Shown: one piece after another, positions 45,731-55,432 of the stretch | How the letters are laid out: the number at the start of each line of letters is the position of its first letter | Position numbering within the stretch: position 1 is the stretch's first letter | From: Planctomycetota bacterium | Lineage (GTDB): Bacteria; Planctomycetota; UBA1135; UBA2386 | Direction of reading: 5' to 3' | NCBI GenBank assembly: GCA_016713175.1 | Contig: JADJPQ010000006.1 | Location: 62,001-126,000, forward strand | Length of the DNA: 64,000 nucleotides | Made by a program: the position numbers and the translations under genes | Notes under the pieces: model-generated | Told to the model about the DNA's origin: nothing | Database searches by the model: none | What the model saw: only the letters and a program-made list of their open reading frames with translations

Positions 45731-47662
45731 TCAGCGCACCAGCAGCGAACCGTCGGCCTGCAGCTCGCACGGTCGCCGCACGCGCACGACGCCATCGCCA
45801 TCCCGGAACACGACCATCGCCGCGTCGCTGCTCGTTGCCACCGCCAGCGCCGCGGTGGCGCCGATCGACCACGACACCTGCGGCGGCAACAGGGAGTCCA
45901 CCTCCGCGCACAGCCACAACGGCTGTTCCCGAGCATCGAGAACCTGCACGCTGCCAGCCGCGAACGGCGCCACACCGGCCTCGACCCGCAGCGCGCGCCG
46001 CGTGTCGGTGACCAGCACCGTCGGTTGCGGTTCCGGCACGATCGGCGTTTCGACTGGCAGCAACTCCTTGGTACGCACGGCCAGTGCGGCAGCCTGGACG
46101 GGCACCGCGAGCTCGAACGCACCATCGGGACCACTGCGGCCCTGTGCGACGACCTCGTGGCCGGTCACCATGCCGACTCGCAACAACGGCACCAGCGCGA
46201 CCACCGCGACATCGGCCAGGGGCCGACCGGCCGGATCGCGCACGACACCACGCACGGTCCGTTGCTCCGGCGCCGGCATCCGGATGACGACGCCTTCGGA
46301 ACCCGAAGGCACGGCCGCACTGGTGCCGAAGATCTGCTGGCGCCAGTCGGCAGCTCTCAGCACGTAGTCCCGGTCACGCAGACCTCGCAGCATGAAGGTG
46401 CCATCCGCCGCCGTCTCCACGTGCAGGCCGGTGACGACCCGCCCCTCGCCCATCACTACCTCGCCTTCCATCCCACAGGACAGATCCTCGACCGGCTGCA
46501 GCGGCGCGCGCGGCCATGACCCCGGATCCATCGGTTCGGCCTCGCCGAGAAACACCGTCACGCCGGCGGCGGGCGTGCCATCGGCGCCCAGGACCGTGCC
46601 GGCGATCGACGACAGCGGATCCGCGAAGCGCAGCTCGAGTTCGACCGGACCTCCGCGCGGCGCCTTGGCCACCAGCTGCTTGCGCAACCCGTCCCGCACC
46701 ACCGGTTGCCACTCGGCCGAGCGCCAGTTGCTCTCGCGAGCCGTCATCCGATCACCCGCTTGCGCGATGTCGCCACGCAGTTCGTAACGCACCTTGCCGT
46801 CCGCCTTGGTCCAACGATCCTGTCGTTCGTGGCAGACGATCGCACCGGAGAACGGGCGGCCGTTCGGATCGAGCACGGTGACGGTCAACTGCCAGCGAAC
46901 CGCTGGTTCCGGGTCCTGCACCGCGTCCGGAGCAGACGGTCCGGTCGCCGCTGCGACCGGCACCACTTCACGCCGATGCTCGTCGGCCGGCTGTGCCACC
47001 GGGGGCAGGACCTGCCGGTCGACCTCGTCGGCCTGCAGCACGGCAACCGGCGGGGCGGCCACGGCGCCGATCGTCAGCGGCAACACCGCGATCGACGCTG
47101 CCGTCGCCGCGGCGAACGGCAGCAGCAGGTGGCGCCGCCGCGGTGTCAGCAGGAACGGCAGCGCGCGACTGCGGCGCCAATCCCCACCGAACTCGTCCGC
47201 CAGCCGGACCCGGAGCAGGTCGCGGCCGCGCTGCAACCGCTTGCGGATCACGTCCGTCGTGACGCCGACGGCGGTGGCCATCGCCGGAATCGACTGGCCA
47301 CCGTGATAGTGCTGCACCACGGCCGCGCGATATGGCTCAGGCAGCGAACAGACCGCGGCGGCCACGACGCGCAGCGAGTCCAGCCGCTGCACCAGGGCAG
47401 CGGTCGACGGTTCGGTCGCCGCGCGAGCCACCTGTCGTTCGCGTTCGCGGCGGCGTGCACGACCGCGGTGCAGGAACGCCGCCGCCCGCCGGGCGATGCC
47501 GGCGAGCAGGCCCGGGGTCGCCGACCGGGAGCGCCACGCGGCGATGCGGGTGGTCTGGAGGATGTCCTCCACGTCGTCGGTGGCGACCAGCCGGCGGACC
47601 AGGGCCCGCAGCACATCCTCCGCCTGCAGCAGCTCGACGAGAATCGGATCGACGTCAGTCAT
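45731..47662 (-). CDS. ECF sigma factor fused to a membrane and exported carboxypeptidase-regulatory-like region
   Basis: A 643-residue protein. Residues about 1-165 are an ECF-type sigma-70 factor: a region-2 helix pair (LVRRLVATDDVEDILQTTRIAAW) and region-4 HTH (LPEPYRAAVVQHYHGGQSIPAMATAVGVTTDVIRKRLQRGRDLLR; split here as three helices). A basic stretch and one membrane helix (LLLPFAAATAASIAVLPLTIG) lead to about 430 exported residues with carboxypeptidase-regulatory/Ig-like repeats (LTVTVLDPNGRPFSGA; IAGTVLGADGTPAAGV; VRGVVRDPAGRPLADV). This makes a single-chain transmembrane regulator in which the outer part could control the sigma domain, without a separate anti-sigma factor. Confidence 0.85.
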   Translation of the reverse strand: MTDVDPILVELLQAEDVLRALVRRLVATDDVEDILQTTRIAAWRSRSATPGLLAGIARRAAAFLHRGRARRRERERQVARAATEPSTAALVQRLDSLRVVAAAVCSLPEPYRAAVVQHYHGGQSIPAMATAVGVTTDVIRKRLQRGRDLLRVRLADEFGGDWRRSRALPFLLTPRRRHLLLPFAAATAASIAVLPLTIGAVAAPPVAVLQADEVDRQVLPPVAQPADEHRREVVPVAAATGPSAPDAVQDPEPAVRWQLTVTVLDPNGRPFSGAIVCHERQDRWTKADGKVRYELRGDIAQAGDRMTARESNWRSAEWQPVVRDGLRKQLVAKAPRGGPVELELRFADPLSSIAGTVLGADGTPAAGVTVFLGEAEPMDPGSWPRAPLQPVEDLSCGMEGEVVMGEGRVVTGLHVETAADGTFMLRGLRDRDYVLRAADWRQQIFGTSAAVPSGSEGVVIRMPAPEQRTVRGVVRDPAGRPLADVAVVALVPLLRVGMVTGHEVVAQGRSGPDGAFELAVPVQAAALAVRTKELLPVETPIVPEPQPTVLVTDTRRALRVEAGVAPFAAGSVQVLDAREQPLWLCAEVDSLLPPQVSWSIGATAALAVATSSDAAMVVFRDGDGVVRVRRPCELQADGSLLVR

Positions 47663-47743
47663 GCGATGACAGGTTGCCGCGGCAACCCGGGCGTGACGGA
47701 AACGCGGCGGCCCTCGCCCGGGTCCGCAAACCGGCGCCGCGCG

Positions 47744-48271
47744 CTACACCGAGTCGCCGGCCGCGCCTTCCTGATTCTCGCCCATCGCCGCCAGCAGTTC
47801 GTCCTTGATGGCCCCGAGGTTGTCCAGATCGATCGCCGGCGCGAACAGCGCCACCGGCGGCATCTCCTTCAGCTTCGGATCGACGACCACCAGATCCGCC
47901 CGTTCCTGCTCGGCGGTCCTGGCCGGCACCATCTTCAGCGCCCGCTTGCGCAACAGCAGCAGCGCGCAGAAATACCGCAGCGAACGGGCCTTGTCGTCGT
48001 CGACGGTCGCCAGCCGATCGAACAGCAGGCGCAGCGACACCAGATCGAGCACCGGATCCTTGCTGCCGACGTGCTTGCGGAACGCGCGCCAGAAGATCGG
48101 CGGTTCACCGCCGGCGCAACGCCGTTCGTAGTCGACGAAGCAGGCGTCGCACAGGTCCCTGCGCACGCACGCCGGCCATTCGAGCACCGCATAGTAATGC
48201 TGGCTGCTGGCCAGCGGACACCCGGGCTTGTCACACAGCTTGCGATCGCGCTGGATCTTCCAATCGTCCAC
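47744..48271 (-). CDS. Hypothetical protein with N-terminal Cys pairs
   Basis: A 175-residue protein starting at GTG 48271. Four cysteines near the N-terminus (LCDKPGCPL and VRRDLCDACFVDYERRC) suggest a small zinc-binding domain. A helical middle (LRLLFDRLATVDDDKARSL) and a conserved-looking acidic end follow. No family recognised. It lies 9 nt downstream of the HEAT lipoprotein gene on the same strand, so the two form an operon. Confidence 0.7.
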   Translation of the reverse strand: MDDWKIQRDRKLCDKPGCPLASSQHYYAVLEWPACVRRDLCDACFVDYERRCAGGEPPIFWRAFRKHVGSKDPVLDLVSLRLLFDRLATVDDDKARSLRYFCALLLLRKRALKMVPARTAEQERADLVVVDPKLKEMPPVALFAPAIDLDNLGAIKDELLAAMGENQEGAAGDSV

Positions 48272-48280
48272 GGCACCCCC

Positions 48281-49279
48281 TCAGCGTTGCCCGGTCGGCC
48301 TGGCCGCCGGATCCCAGTCCTGCAGCCAGCGCTGCCACATGTCGACGGTCCGCGGACCAGTGCTGCCGGCGAGCCGCGCCAGCGATTCCTGCGCCACCCG
48401 TTCGCCCTCGGCCTCCCGCTCGCTCTTGCAGCGCTGCAAGAATCCGATCAGCGTCGTGGCCGTCGCCCGATCGCGATGGACCACCAGGGCCGCCGCTGCC
48501 TTGCGCCGCACGAACGCGTCGGCGTCGTCGGTGACCGCACGACGGACCCGCACCACATCGTCGCCGTCGCCGCGCGCCAGGCCCGCAATCGCTTCGCCGC
48601 GTACCCCAAAGTCACCGTCGGTCGCCGCCGCGCGCAGAGATGCCAGCACCGCCGGCTCGGGCGCCATCGCCGCAACCGCCCGGATCGCCGTGCGCCGGAT
48701 CCTGGCGTCGCCGGATTGCAGGGACGGCGCGAGTCCCGGCAGCGCCGGCGCGCCGATCCGACCCAGCAGTTCGACACCGAGCTCGCGCGAGATGCCGGTT
48801 CGCGGCAACAGGTCCTGCACCAGACAGGGCACCGCGCGTTCACCCAACGCATCGATCTGTTCCAGCGCGCGCGTCTCGACCGGGTTCTTCAGCTTCGCGG
48901 CCTGCCGCATCATCTCGGTCGTGTCGCCCGAGGGCCGCACGCTGACCGCGACTCCCGGCTGGGCTTCGACTCGGGGGGTGTGCTTGTCATACTGGATCTG
49001 CCGGGCACTGGACTCCGAGCGCCCCTCGCGCACGAACAGGATGTCGCGCACGTACATCCTGGTCAGCCAGAACGCGGACGTCGGATCCTGCGCCAATTGG
49101 TCGCGTTCGGACGCTGCCGCCGGGTCGTCGCGGCGATAGAGCTTCTCGTAGGCGACCAGCCGTTCCTGGGTGGCCGATTCGGGACGCCCCGGATCGAACA
49201 GCTCGGGTCGGGCCGGGCCACTCGCGCACGCCGCAAGCAGCAGCGGCAGGGATCGGAAGATGGCGTGGCGAGAACGCAT
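48281..49279 (-). CDS. HEAT-repeat lipoprotein
   Basis: A 332-residue protein with a lipobox (FRSLPLLLAACASG; Cys18 as the acylated residue), a charged region, then HEAT-like helical repeats (GVELLGRIGAPALPGLAPSLQS; RRTAIRAVAAMAPEPAVLASL; RRKAAAALVVHRDRATATTL). It is probably an envelope scaffold or binding protein with no enzymatic motif. Start ATG 49279; divergent from the GNAT-like gene. Confidence 0.8.
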   Translation of the reverse strand: MRSRHAIFRSLPLLLAACASGPARPELFDPGRPESATQERLVAYEKLYRRDDPAAASERDQLAQDPTSAFWLTRMYVRDILFVREGRSESSARQIQYDKHTPRVEAQPGVAVSVRPSGDTTEMMRQAAKLKNPVETRALEQIDALGERAVPCLVQDLLPRTGISRELGVELLGRIGAPALPGLAPSLQSGDARIRRTAIRAVAAMAPEPAVLASLRAAATDGDFGVRGEAIAGLARGDGDDVVRVRRAVTDDADAFVRRKAAAALVVHRDRATATTLIGFLQRCKSEREAEGERVAQESLARLAGSTGPRTVDMWQRWLQDWDPAARPTGQR

Positions 49280-49363
49280 ATCCGTCCACCTCTAACCGCT
49301 TTCGCGGCCGGGCTCCAGAAGCTCGATCGTTGCCGCGTCGGGATCGCCGAGTAGCCTCCGGGG

Positions 49364-50497
49364 ATGCCCGCTGCCGCAGAAGCTGCCGAACCGACGATCC
49401 AGATCCGTCCGCTCGAGCACCCGCGCCGATTCCTGGACCTGCAGCGCCCCTTCTACCGGCATGACCCGCACTTCGTGCCGGTGATCGCCGCCGCCGAGGC
49501 CTGGCAGATCGATCGCCGCAAGAACCCGTTCTTCGCCCACGCCGAAGCCGCGTTCTTCGCCGCCTGGCGCGGCCGCGAACCGGTCGGCCGGATCAGCGCC
49601 ACCCGCGATCGGCTGCATGACGAGTTCCACGGCGACCGGGTCGGGTTCTTCGGTCATTTCGAGGCCAGCGACGAACGCACGGCCCACGCGCTGCTGGCGC
49701 ACGCCGCCGGCTGGCTGTGGCAGCGCGGCGCCACCGCGCTGCGCGGGCCGGTCGACCTGTCGACCAATTACCGCTGCGGTCTGCTGGTCGATGGCCAGCC
49801 GGGGCCGCCGGTGATGGTGATGCCGCACAACCCGCCGCAGTATGCCGACTGGCTGCAGTCGTTCGGCCTGCAGAAAGCCAAGGACCTGCTGGCCCTGTGG
49901 GTCACCAAGGACACGCTCGATCTCGACCGCGTCGGCCGCATCGTCGACCGGATGCAGAAGCGCAGTGAGGCGACGCTGCGCCCGATCGACCTGAAGCGCT
50001 TCGACGCCGAGTGCACGATCCTGTGGGATCTCTACCACCGCATCTGGGAACGCAACTGGGGCTTCGTGCCGATGAGCCAGCCGGAGTTCCTGGCGCAGGC
50101 CAAGGACCTGAAGGCCGTGGCCCACCCGGCACTGATGCACATCGCCGAGATCGCGGGCAAACCGGTCGGCTTCATCGTGGCGCTGCCCGATGTCAATGTC
50201 GGCGCCAAGGCCTGCGACGGCCGGCTGTTCCCGTTCGGCTGGTGGAAGTTCCTGCAGGCGATGAAGCACAAGCGCACCGTCCGGGTGATCACCCTCGGGG
50301 TCGTGCCGGAACACCGCAAGATCGGCATCGAGCTGCTGCTGATGCACGCGGTGATCAGCAAGGGCATTGCCGCCGGTTTCTCCGCCTGCGAGGCAAGCTG
50401 GATCCTCGAGGACAACCGCGACATGCTTGGACCGCTGGAGACGCTCGGCCACACGCCGTACCGTCGCTACCGCATCTACGAACAACCACTCCACTGA
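49364..50497 (+). CDS. GNAT-like acyltransferase-fold protein (YghO-type)
   Basis: A 377-residue protein. The N-terminal part (RRFLDLQRPFYRHDPHFVPV, then NPFFAHAEAAFFAAWRGREPVGRISA) and C-terminal part (GKPVGFIVALPDVN, then VRVITLGVVPEHRKIGIELLLMHA and ACEASWILEDNRDM) look like a duplicated GNAT fold. The second half has an acetyl-CoA-loop-like VVPEHRKIG. Related proteins are widespread and uncharacterised; the substrate is unknown. It ends in a TGATG overlap with the next small gene. Confidence 0.75.
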   Translation: MPAAAEAAEPTIQIRPLEHPRRFLDLQRPFYRHDPHFVPVIAAAEAWQIDRRKNPFFAHAEAAFFAAWRGREPVGRISATRDRLHDEFHGDRVGFFGHFEASDERTAHALLAHAAGWLWQRGATALRGPVDLSTNYRCGLLVDGQPGPPVMVMPHNPPQYADWLQSFGLQKAKDLLALWVTKDTLDLDRVGRIVDRMQKRSEATLRPIDLKRFDAECTILWDLYHRIWERNWGFVPMSQPEFLAQAKDLKAVAHPALMHIAEIAGKPVGFIVALPDVNVGAKACDGRLFPFGWWKFLQAMKHKRTVRVITLGVVPEHRKIGIELLLMHAVISKGIAAGFSACEASWILEDNRDMLGPLETLGHTPYRRYRIYEQPLH

Positions 50498-50730
50498 TGG
50501 AACACAAGCTCAATCGCGGCATGCCCGGTATGGCCGGCATGCCAGGCATGTCGATGCTGCCGCCGCAGGCACCGTACTTCCTGATGATCCCCGGCCTCCT
50601 GCTGATCGGGTTCGGCGTGCTGGTGATCTTCAACGAACAACTGGTCAAGTGGCTGGTCGCCGGGGTGTTCCTGATCCTCGGCCTCCTGCTGCTGCTGGCC
50701 GGGACGCGGATGAAGCGGATGGTCGGCTGA
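50497..50730 (+). CDS. Small Met/Gly-rich membrane protein
   Basis: A 77-residue protein with a Met/Gly-rich head (GMPGMAGMPGMSML) and two closely spaced hydrophobic stretches (YFLMIPGLLLIGFGVLVIF; WLVAGVFLILGLLLLLAG), ending basic (TRMKRMVG). The start overlaps the upstream GNAT-like stop. No family recognised. The Met-rich head could bind a soft metal such as copper, but this is only a composition argument. Confidence 0.6.
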   Translation: MEHKLNRGMPGMAGMPGMSMLPPQAPYFLMIPGLLLIGFGVLVIFNEQLVKWLVAGVFLILGLLLLLAGTRMKRMVG

Positions 50731-50791
50731 CCGACCCGACGCGAGCGCAACGCGCGCTCGCTTGCCCTGCCGGGCTGGCTACAACTGCCCC

Positions 50792-53509
50792 ATGGCCAAG
50801 CGGCTCTTCCTGATCGACGGCACCGCCCTCGCCTACCGGTCGTTCTACGCGTTCCAGGGCGCGCGCGTGCCGCTGACGACCAGCCAGGGCCACCCGACCT
50901 CGGCCACCTACGGGTTCATCAACACGCTGCGCGCGCTGCTCGAACGCGAACGGCCCGACGCGATCGCGATCGCGTTCGACGGCCCGCGGGCCGATCTGAC
51001 CCGGACCAAGATCTACGCCGAGTACAAGTCGACGCGTTCGCGGATGCCGGACGAGATGGCGGCGCAGCTCGCGGACATCCGCGAGGCGACCGAGGGCTAC
51101 GGCCTGACCATCGTCGAGAGCCAGGCCGATGAAGCCGACGACGTGATCGCGACGCTGGCGCTGGCCGGCAAGCGCGCCGGCATGCAGGTGTTCGTCGTCA
51201 CCGGCGACAAGGACTTCATGCAGATCGTCGACGACGACATCAAGCTGTGGAACCTGCGGTCGTCGACCAGCAAGCCTGAGATCTACGACACCGCCGGCGT
51301 ACAGGCCAAGTGGGGCGTGACGCCGGCGCAGATGATCGACCTGTTGGCGCTGATGGGCGACACCAGCGACAACATCCCCGGCGTGCCGAAGGTCGGCGAG
51401 AAGACCGCGGTCGAGCTGTTGCAGCAGTTCGGTTCGCTGGACGCGCTGCTCGCCCGCACCGACGAGGTCAAGAAGGCGTCGATCAAGCAGTCGCTGATCG
51501 ACAACCGCGAACTCGCGCTGTTGTCGCGGCAACTGGTGACGCTGCGCACCGACGTGCCGCTGCCGGTGACGGTCGACGCGATCGGCCCGGCGCAGCCCGA
51601 TCCGGAACGGCTGCGGCCGCTGTTCCTGCGGCTCGAGTTCACGTCGCTGCTGACGTCGCTGGCCAGGCCGGTGCAGGTCGAGGAAGTCGCCACCAACTAC
51701 CAGATCGTGCGCGATGGCAGGCAACTGGACGAAGTGCTGGCGGCGGTGCGCGCGGCCGCCGGTTGCGCGCTGGCGGTCGAAACCGAAGGCGCGCTGCTGC
51801 GTTCCCGCAAGCTGCTCGGCATCGCATTGGCGTGGGCCCCCGGGGAGGCCGCGTGGGTGCCGCTGACCGCGCAACCGCCGGTGCTGCCAGGCGGCCGCGC
51901 CGCGGTGCTCGAAGCGTTGCGACCGATGCTGCAGGATCCGACGATCCAGAAGACCGCCGCCGACGGCAAGCGCGCGCTGGCGGCCTGCCGCTCTGCCGGC
52001 ATCGAGGCGCAAGGTCTCGACTTCGACCTCGGCCTGGCCAGCTACTGCTGCCAGCCCGGCATCGTCGCCCACGATCTCGACGCGCTGGTGCTGCGCCACT
52101 TCCAGAAGGAACGCGCCCCGCGCCAGGCCCAGGCCGCGACCGGCAGGAAGCAGAAGACCTTCGACCAGATCGACCCGGCACTGACCGGCAACTGGCTGTG
52201 CGAGGACGCCGACTACACACTGCGCCTGCGGCCGCGGCTGCAGGACGAACTCGCGGCCTGCAAGACGACCGCGGTGTTCGCCGAACTCGAGCTGCCGCTG
52301 CTGCCGGTGCTACTCGACATGGAGTGGGAAGGCATCGCCCTCGACACCGCCCACCTCGCCCGCACCGGCACGCTGATGCAGCAGCGGATCGATGACCTGC
52401 AGCGGCAGGTGTGGCAACGGGCCGGCAGCGAGTTCAACCTCGCTTCCCCGCAACAGGTCGGCAAGGTGCTGTTCGACGATCTCGAAGTGCATCGCGCCGC
52501 CAACCTGCCGAAGCCCAAGCGCACGCCGACCGGCCAGTACAAGACCGACCATGACGTGCTCGAGAAGATGGCCGCGCATCACGAAGTGCCGCGGCTGCTG
52601 CTCGAGTGGCGGATGCTGACCAAGCTGAAGGGCACCTACGTCGACAGCCTGCCGGCGATGCTCGATCCGGCCTCCGGTCGCATTCACACCCACTTCAACC
52701 AGGCTCTGGCGGCGACGGGCCGGCTCAGTTCCGAAGATCCCAACCTGCAGAACATCCCGATCCGCACCGAGGACGGCCGCCACGTGCGCGCGGCGTTCGT
52801 GGCTCGCGACGACGGCTTCGTGCTGTTGTCCGCCGACTACTCGCAGATCGAACTGCGGATCCTGGCGCACCTGTCCGGGGACAAAGCGCTGCTGGAGTCG
52901 TTCCGCAAGGGCGAGGACATCCACGCCCGCACCGCGGCCATCGTCCACGGTCTGTTGCCGGACATGGTGACGCCCGAACTGCGCAATCAGGCCAAGATCG
53001 TCAACTACGGGCTGATGTACGGCATGGGCCCCTCGCGGCTTGCGGCCGAGACCGGCATGAAACCGCCGGAGGCCAGGCAATTCATCGACGCGTACTTCCG
53101 CGCCCTGCCCGGCGTCAAGCGCTACCTCGACGCGTCGCTGCTGCAGGCCAAGCAGGACAAGGAGGTGCGGACGATGTTCGGCCGCCGCCGGCCGCTGCCC
53201 GACATCGATTCGACCAACGCGATGCTGCGGATCGCCGCCGAGAACATGGCGGTCAACACGCCGATCCAGGGCGCTGCCGCCGACATCATCAAGCGGGCGA
53301 TGCTGCAGGTGCACGCACAACTGCGCCGCCGCGGACTGCGTTCGCGCCTGCTGCTGCAAGTGCACGACGAACTGCTGCTCGACGTCGCCAACGAGGAACT
53401 GGCCGAGGTCACCGGCCTCGTGCGCGACGCGATGGCCAGCGCCGCCGATCTGCGGGTACCGCTCGAGGTCGCGATCGGCCACGGCCGTACCTGGTTGCAG
53501 GCCCACTGA
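50792..53509 (+). CDS. polA: DNA polymerase I
   Basis: A 905-residue family A polymerase used in repair and Okazaki fragment processing. The 5'-nuclease domain (about 1-290; LFLIDGTALAYRSFYAF, VVTGDKDFMQIVDD, GDTSDNIPGVPKVGEKTA) is intact. The polymerase domain has motif A with Asp682 in DYSQIELRILAHL, motif B with Lys735 in KIVNYGLMYGMG, and motif C with Asp859 in VHDELLL. The 3'-5' exonuclease domain (about 300-490) looks dead: by alignment the three key positions read Glu330, Ala395 and Trp in place of Asp355, Asp424 and Tyr497 of E. coli, and only Glu332 and Asp472 remain. Start ATG 50792. Confidence 0.97.
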   Translation: MAKRLFLIDGTALAYRSFYAFQGARVPLTTSQGHPTSATYGFINTLRALLERERPDAIAIAFDGPRADLTRTKIYAEYKSTRSRMPDEMAAQLADIREATEGYGLTIVESQADEADDVIATLALAGKRAGMQVFVVTGDKDFMQIVDDDIKLWNLRSSTSKPEIYDTAGVQAKWGVTPAQMIDLLALMGDTSDNIPGVPKVGEKTAVELLQQFGSLDALLARTDEVKKASIKQSLIDNRELALLSRQLVTLRTDVPLPVTVDAIGPAQPDPERLRPLFLRLEFTSLLTSLARPVQVEEVATNYQIVRDGRQLDEVLAAVRAAAGCALAVETEGALLRSRKLLGIALAWAPGEAAWVPLTAQPPVLPGGRAAVLEALRPMLQDPTIQKTAADGKRALAACRSAGIEAQGLDFDLGLASYCCQPGIVAHDLDALVLRHFQKERAPRQAQAATGRKQKTFDQIDPALTGNWLCEDADYTLRLRPRLQDELAACKTTAVFAELELPLLPVLLDMEWEGIALDTAHLARTGTLMQQRIDDLQRQVWQRAGSEFNLASPQQVGKVLFDDLEVHRAANLPKPKRTPTGQYKTDHDVLEKMAAHHEVPRLLLEWRMLTKLKGTYVDSLPAMLDPASGRIHTHFNQALAATGRLSSEDPNLQNIPIRTEDGRHVRAAFVARDDGFVLLSADYSQIELRILAHLSGDKALLESFRKGEDIHARTAAIVHGLLPDMVTPELRNQAKIVNYGLMYGMGPSRLAAETGMKPPEARQFIDAYFRALPGVKRYLDASLLQAKQDKEVRTMFGRRRPLPDIDSTNAMLRIAAENMAVNTPIQGAAADIIKRAMLQVHAQLRRRGLRSRLLLQVHDELLLDVANEELAEVTGLVRDAMASAADLRVPLEVAIGHGRTWLQAH

Positions 53510-53517
53510 CCGCCGCA

Positions 53518-53532
53518 CCCGGCGGCGCCGGG
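53518..53532. terminator. Hairpin between convergent polA and hybrid kinase genes
   Basis: A perfect 6-bp GC stem (CCCGGC with GCCGGG, 3-nt loop GGC) fills the gap between the two stop codons. No T-run on either strand, so it may be a bidirectional, factor-assisted terminator or only structure. Confidence 0.4.
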
Positions 53533-53533
53533 C

Positions 53534-55428
<1,895 letters not shown>

Positions 55429-55432
<4 letters not shown>

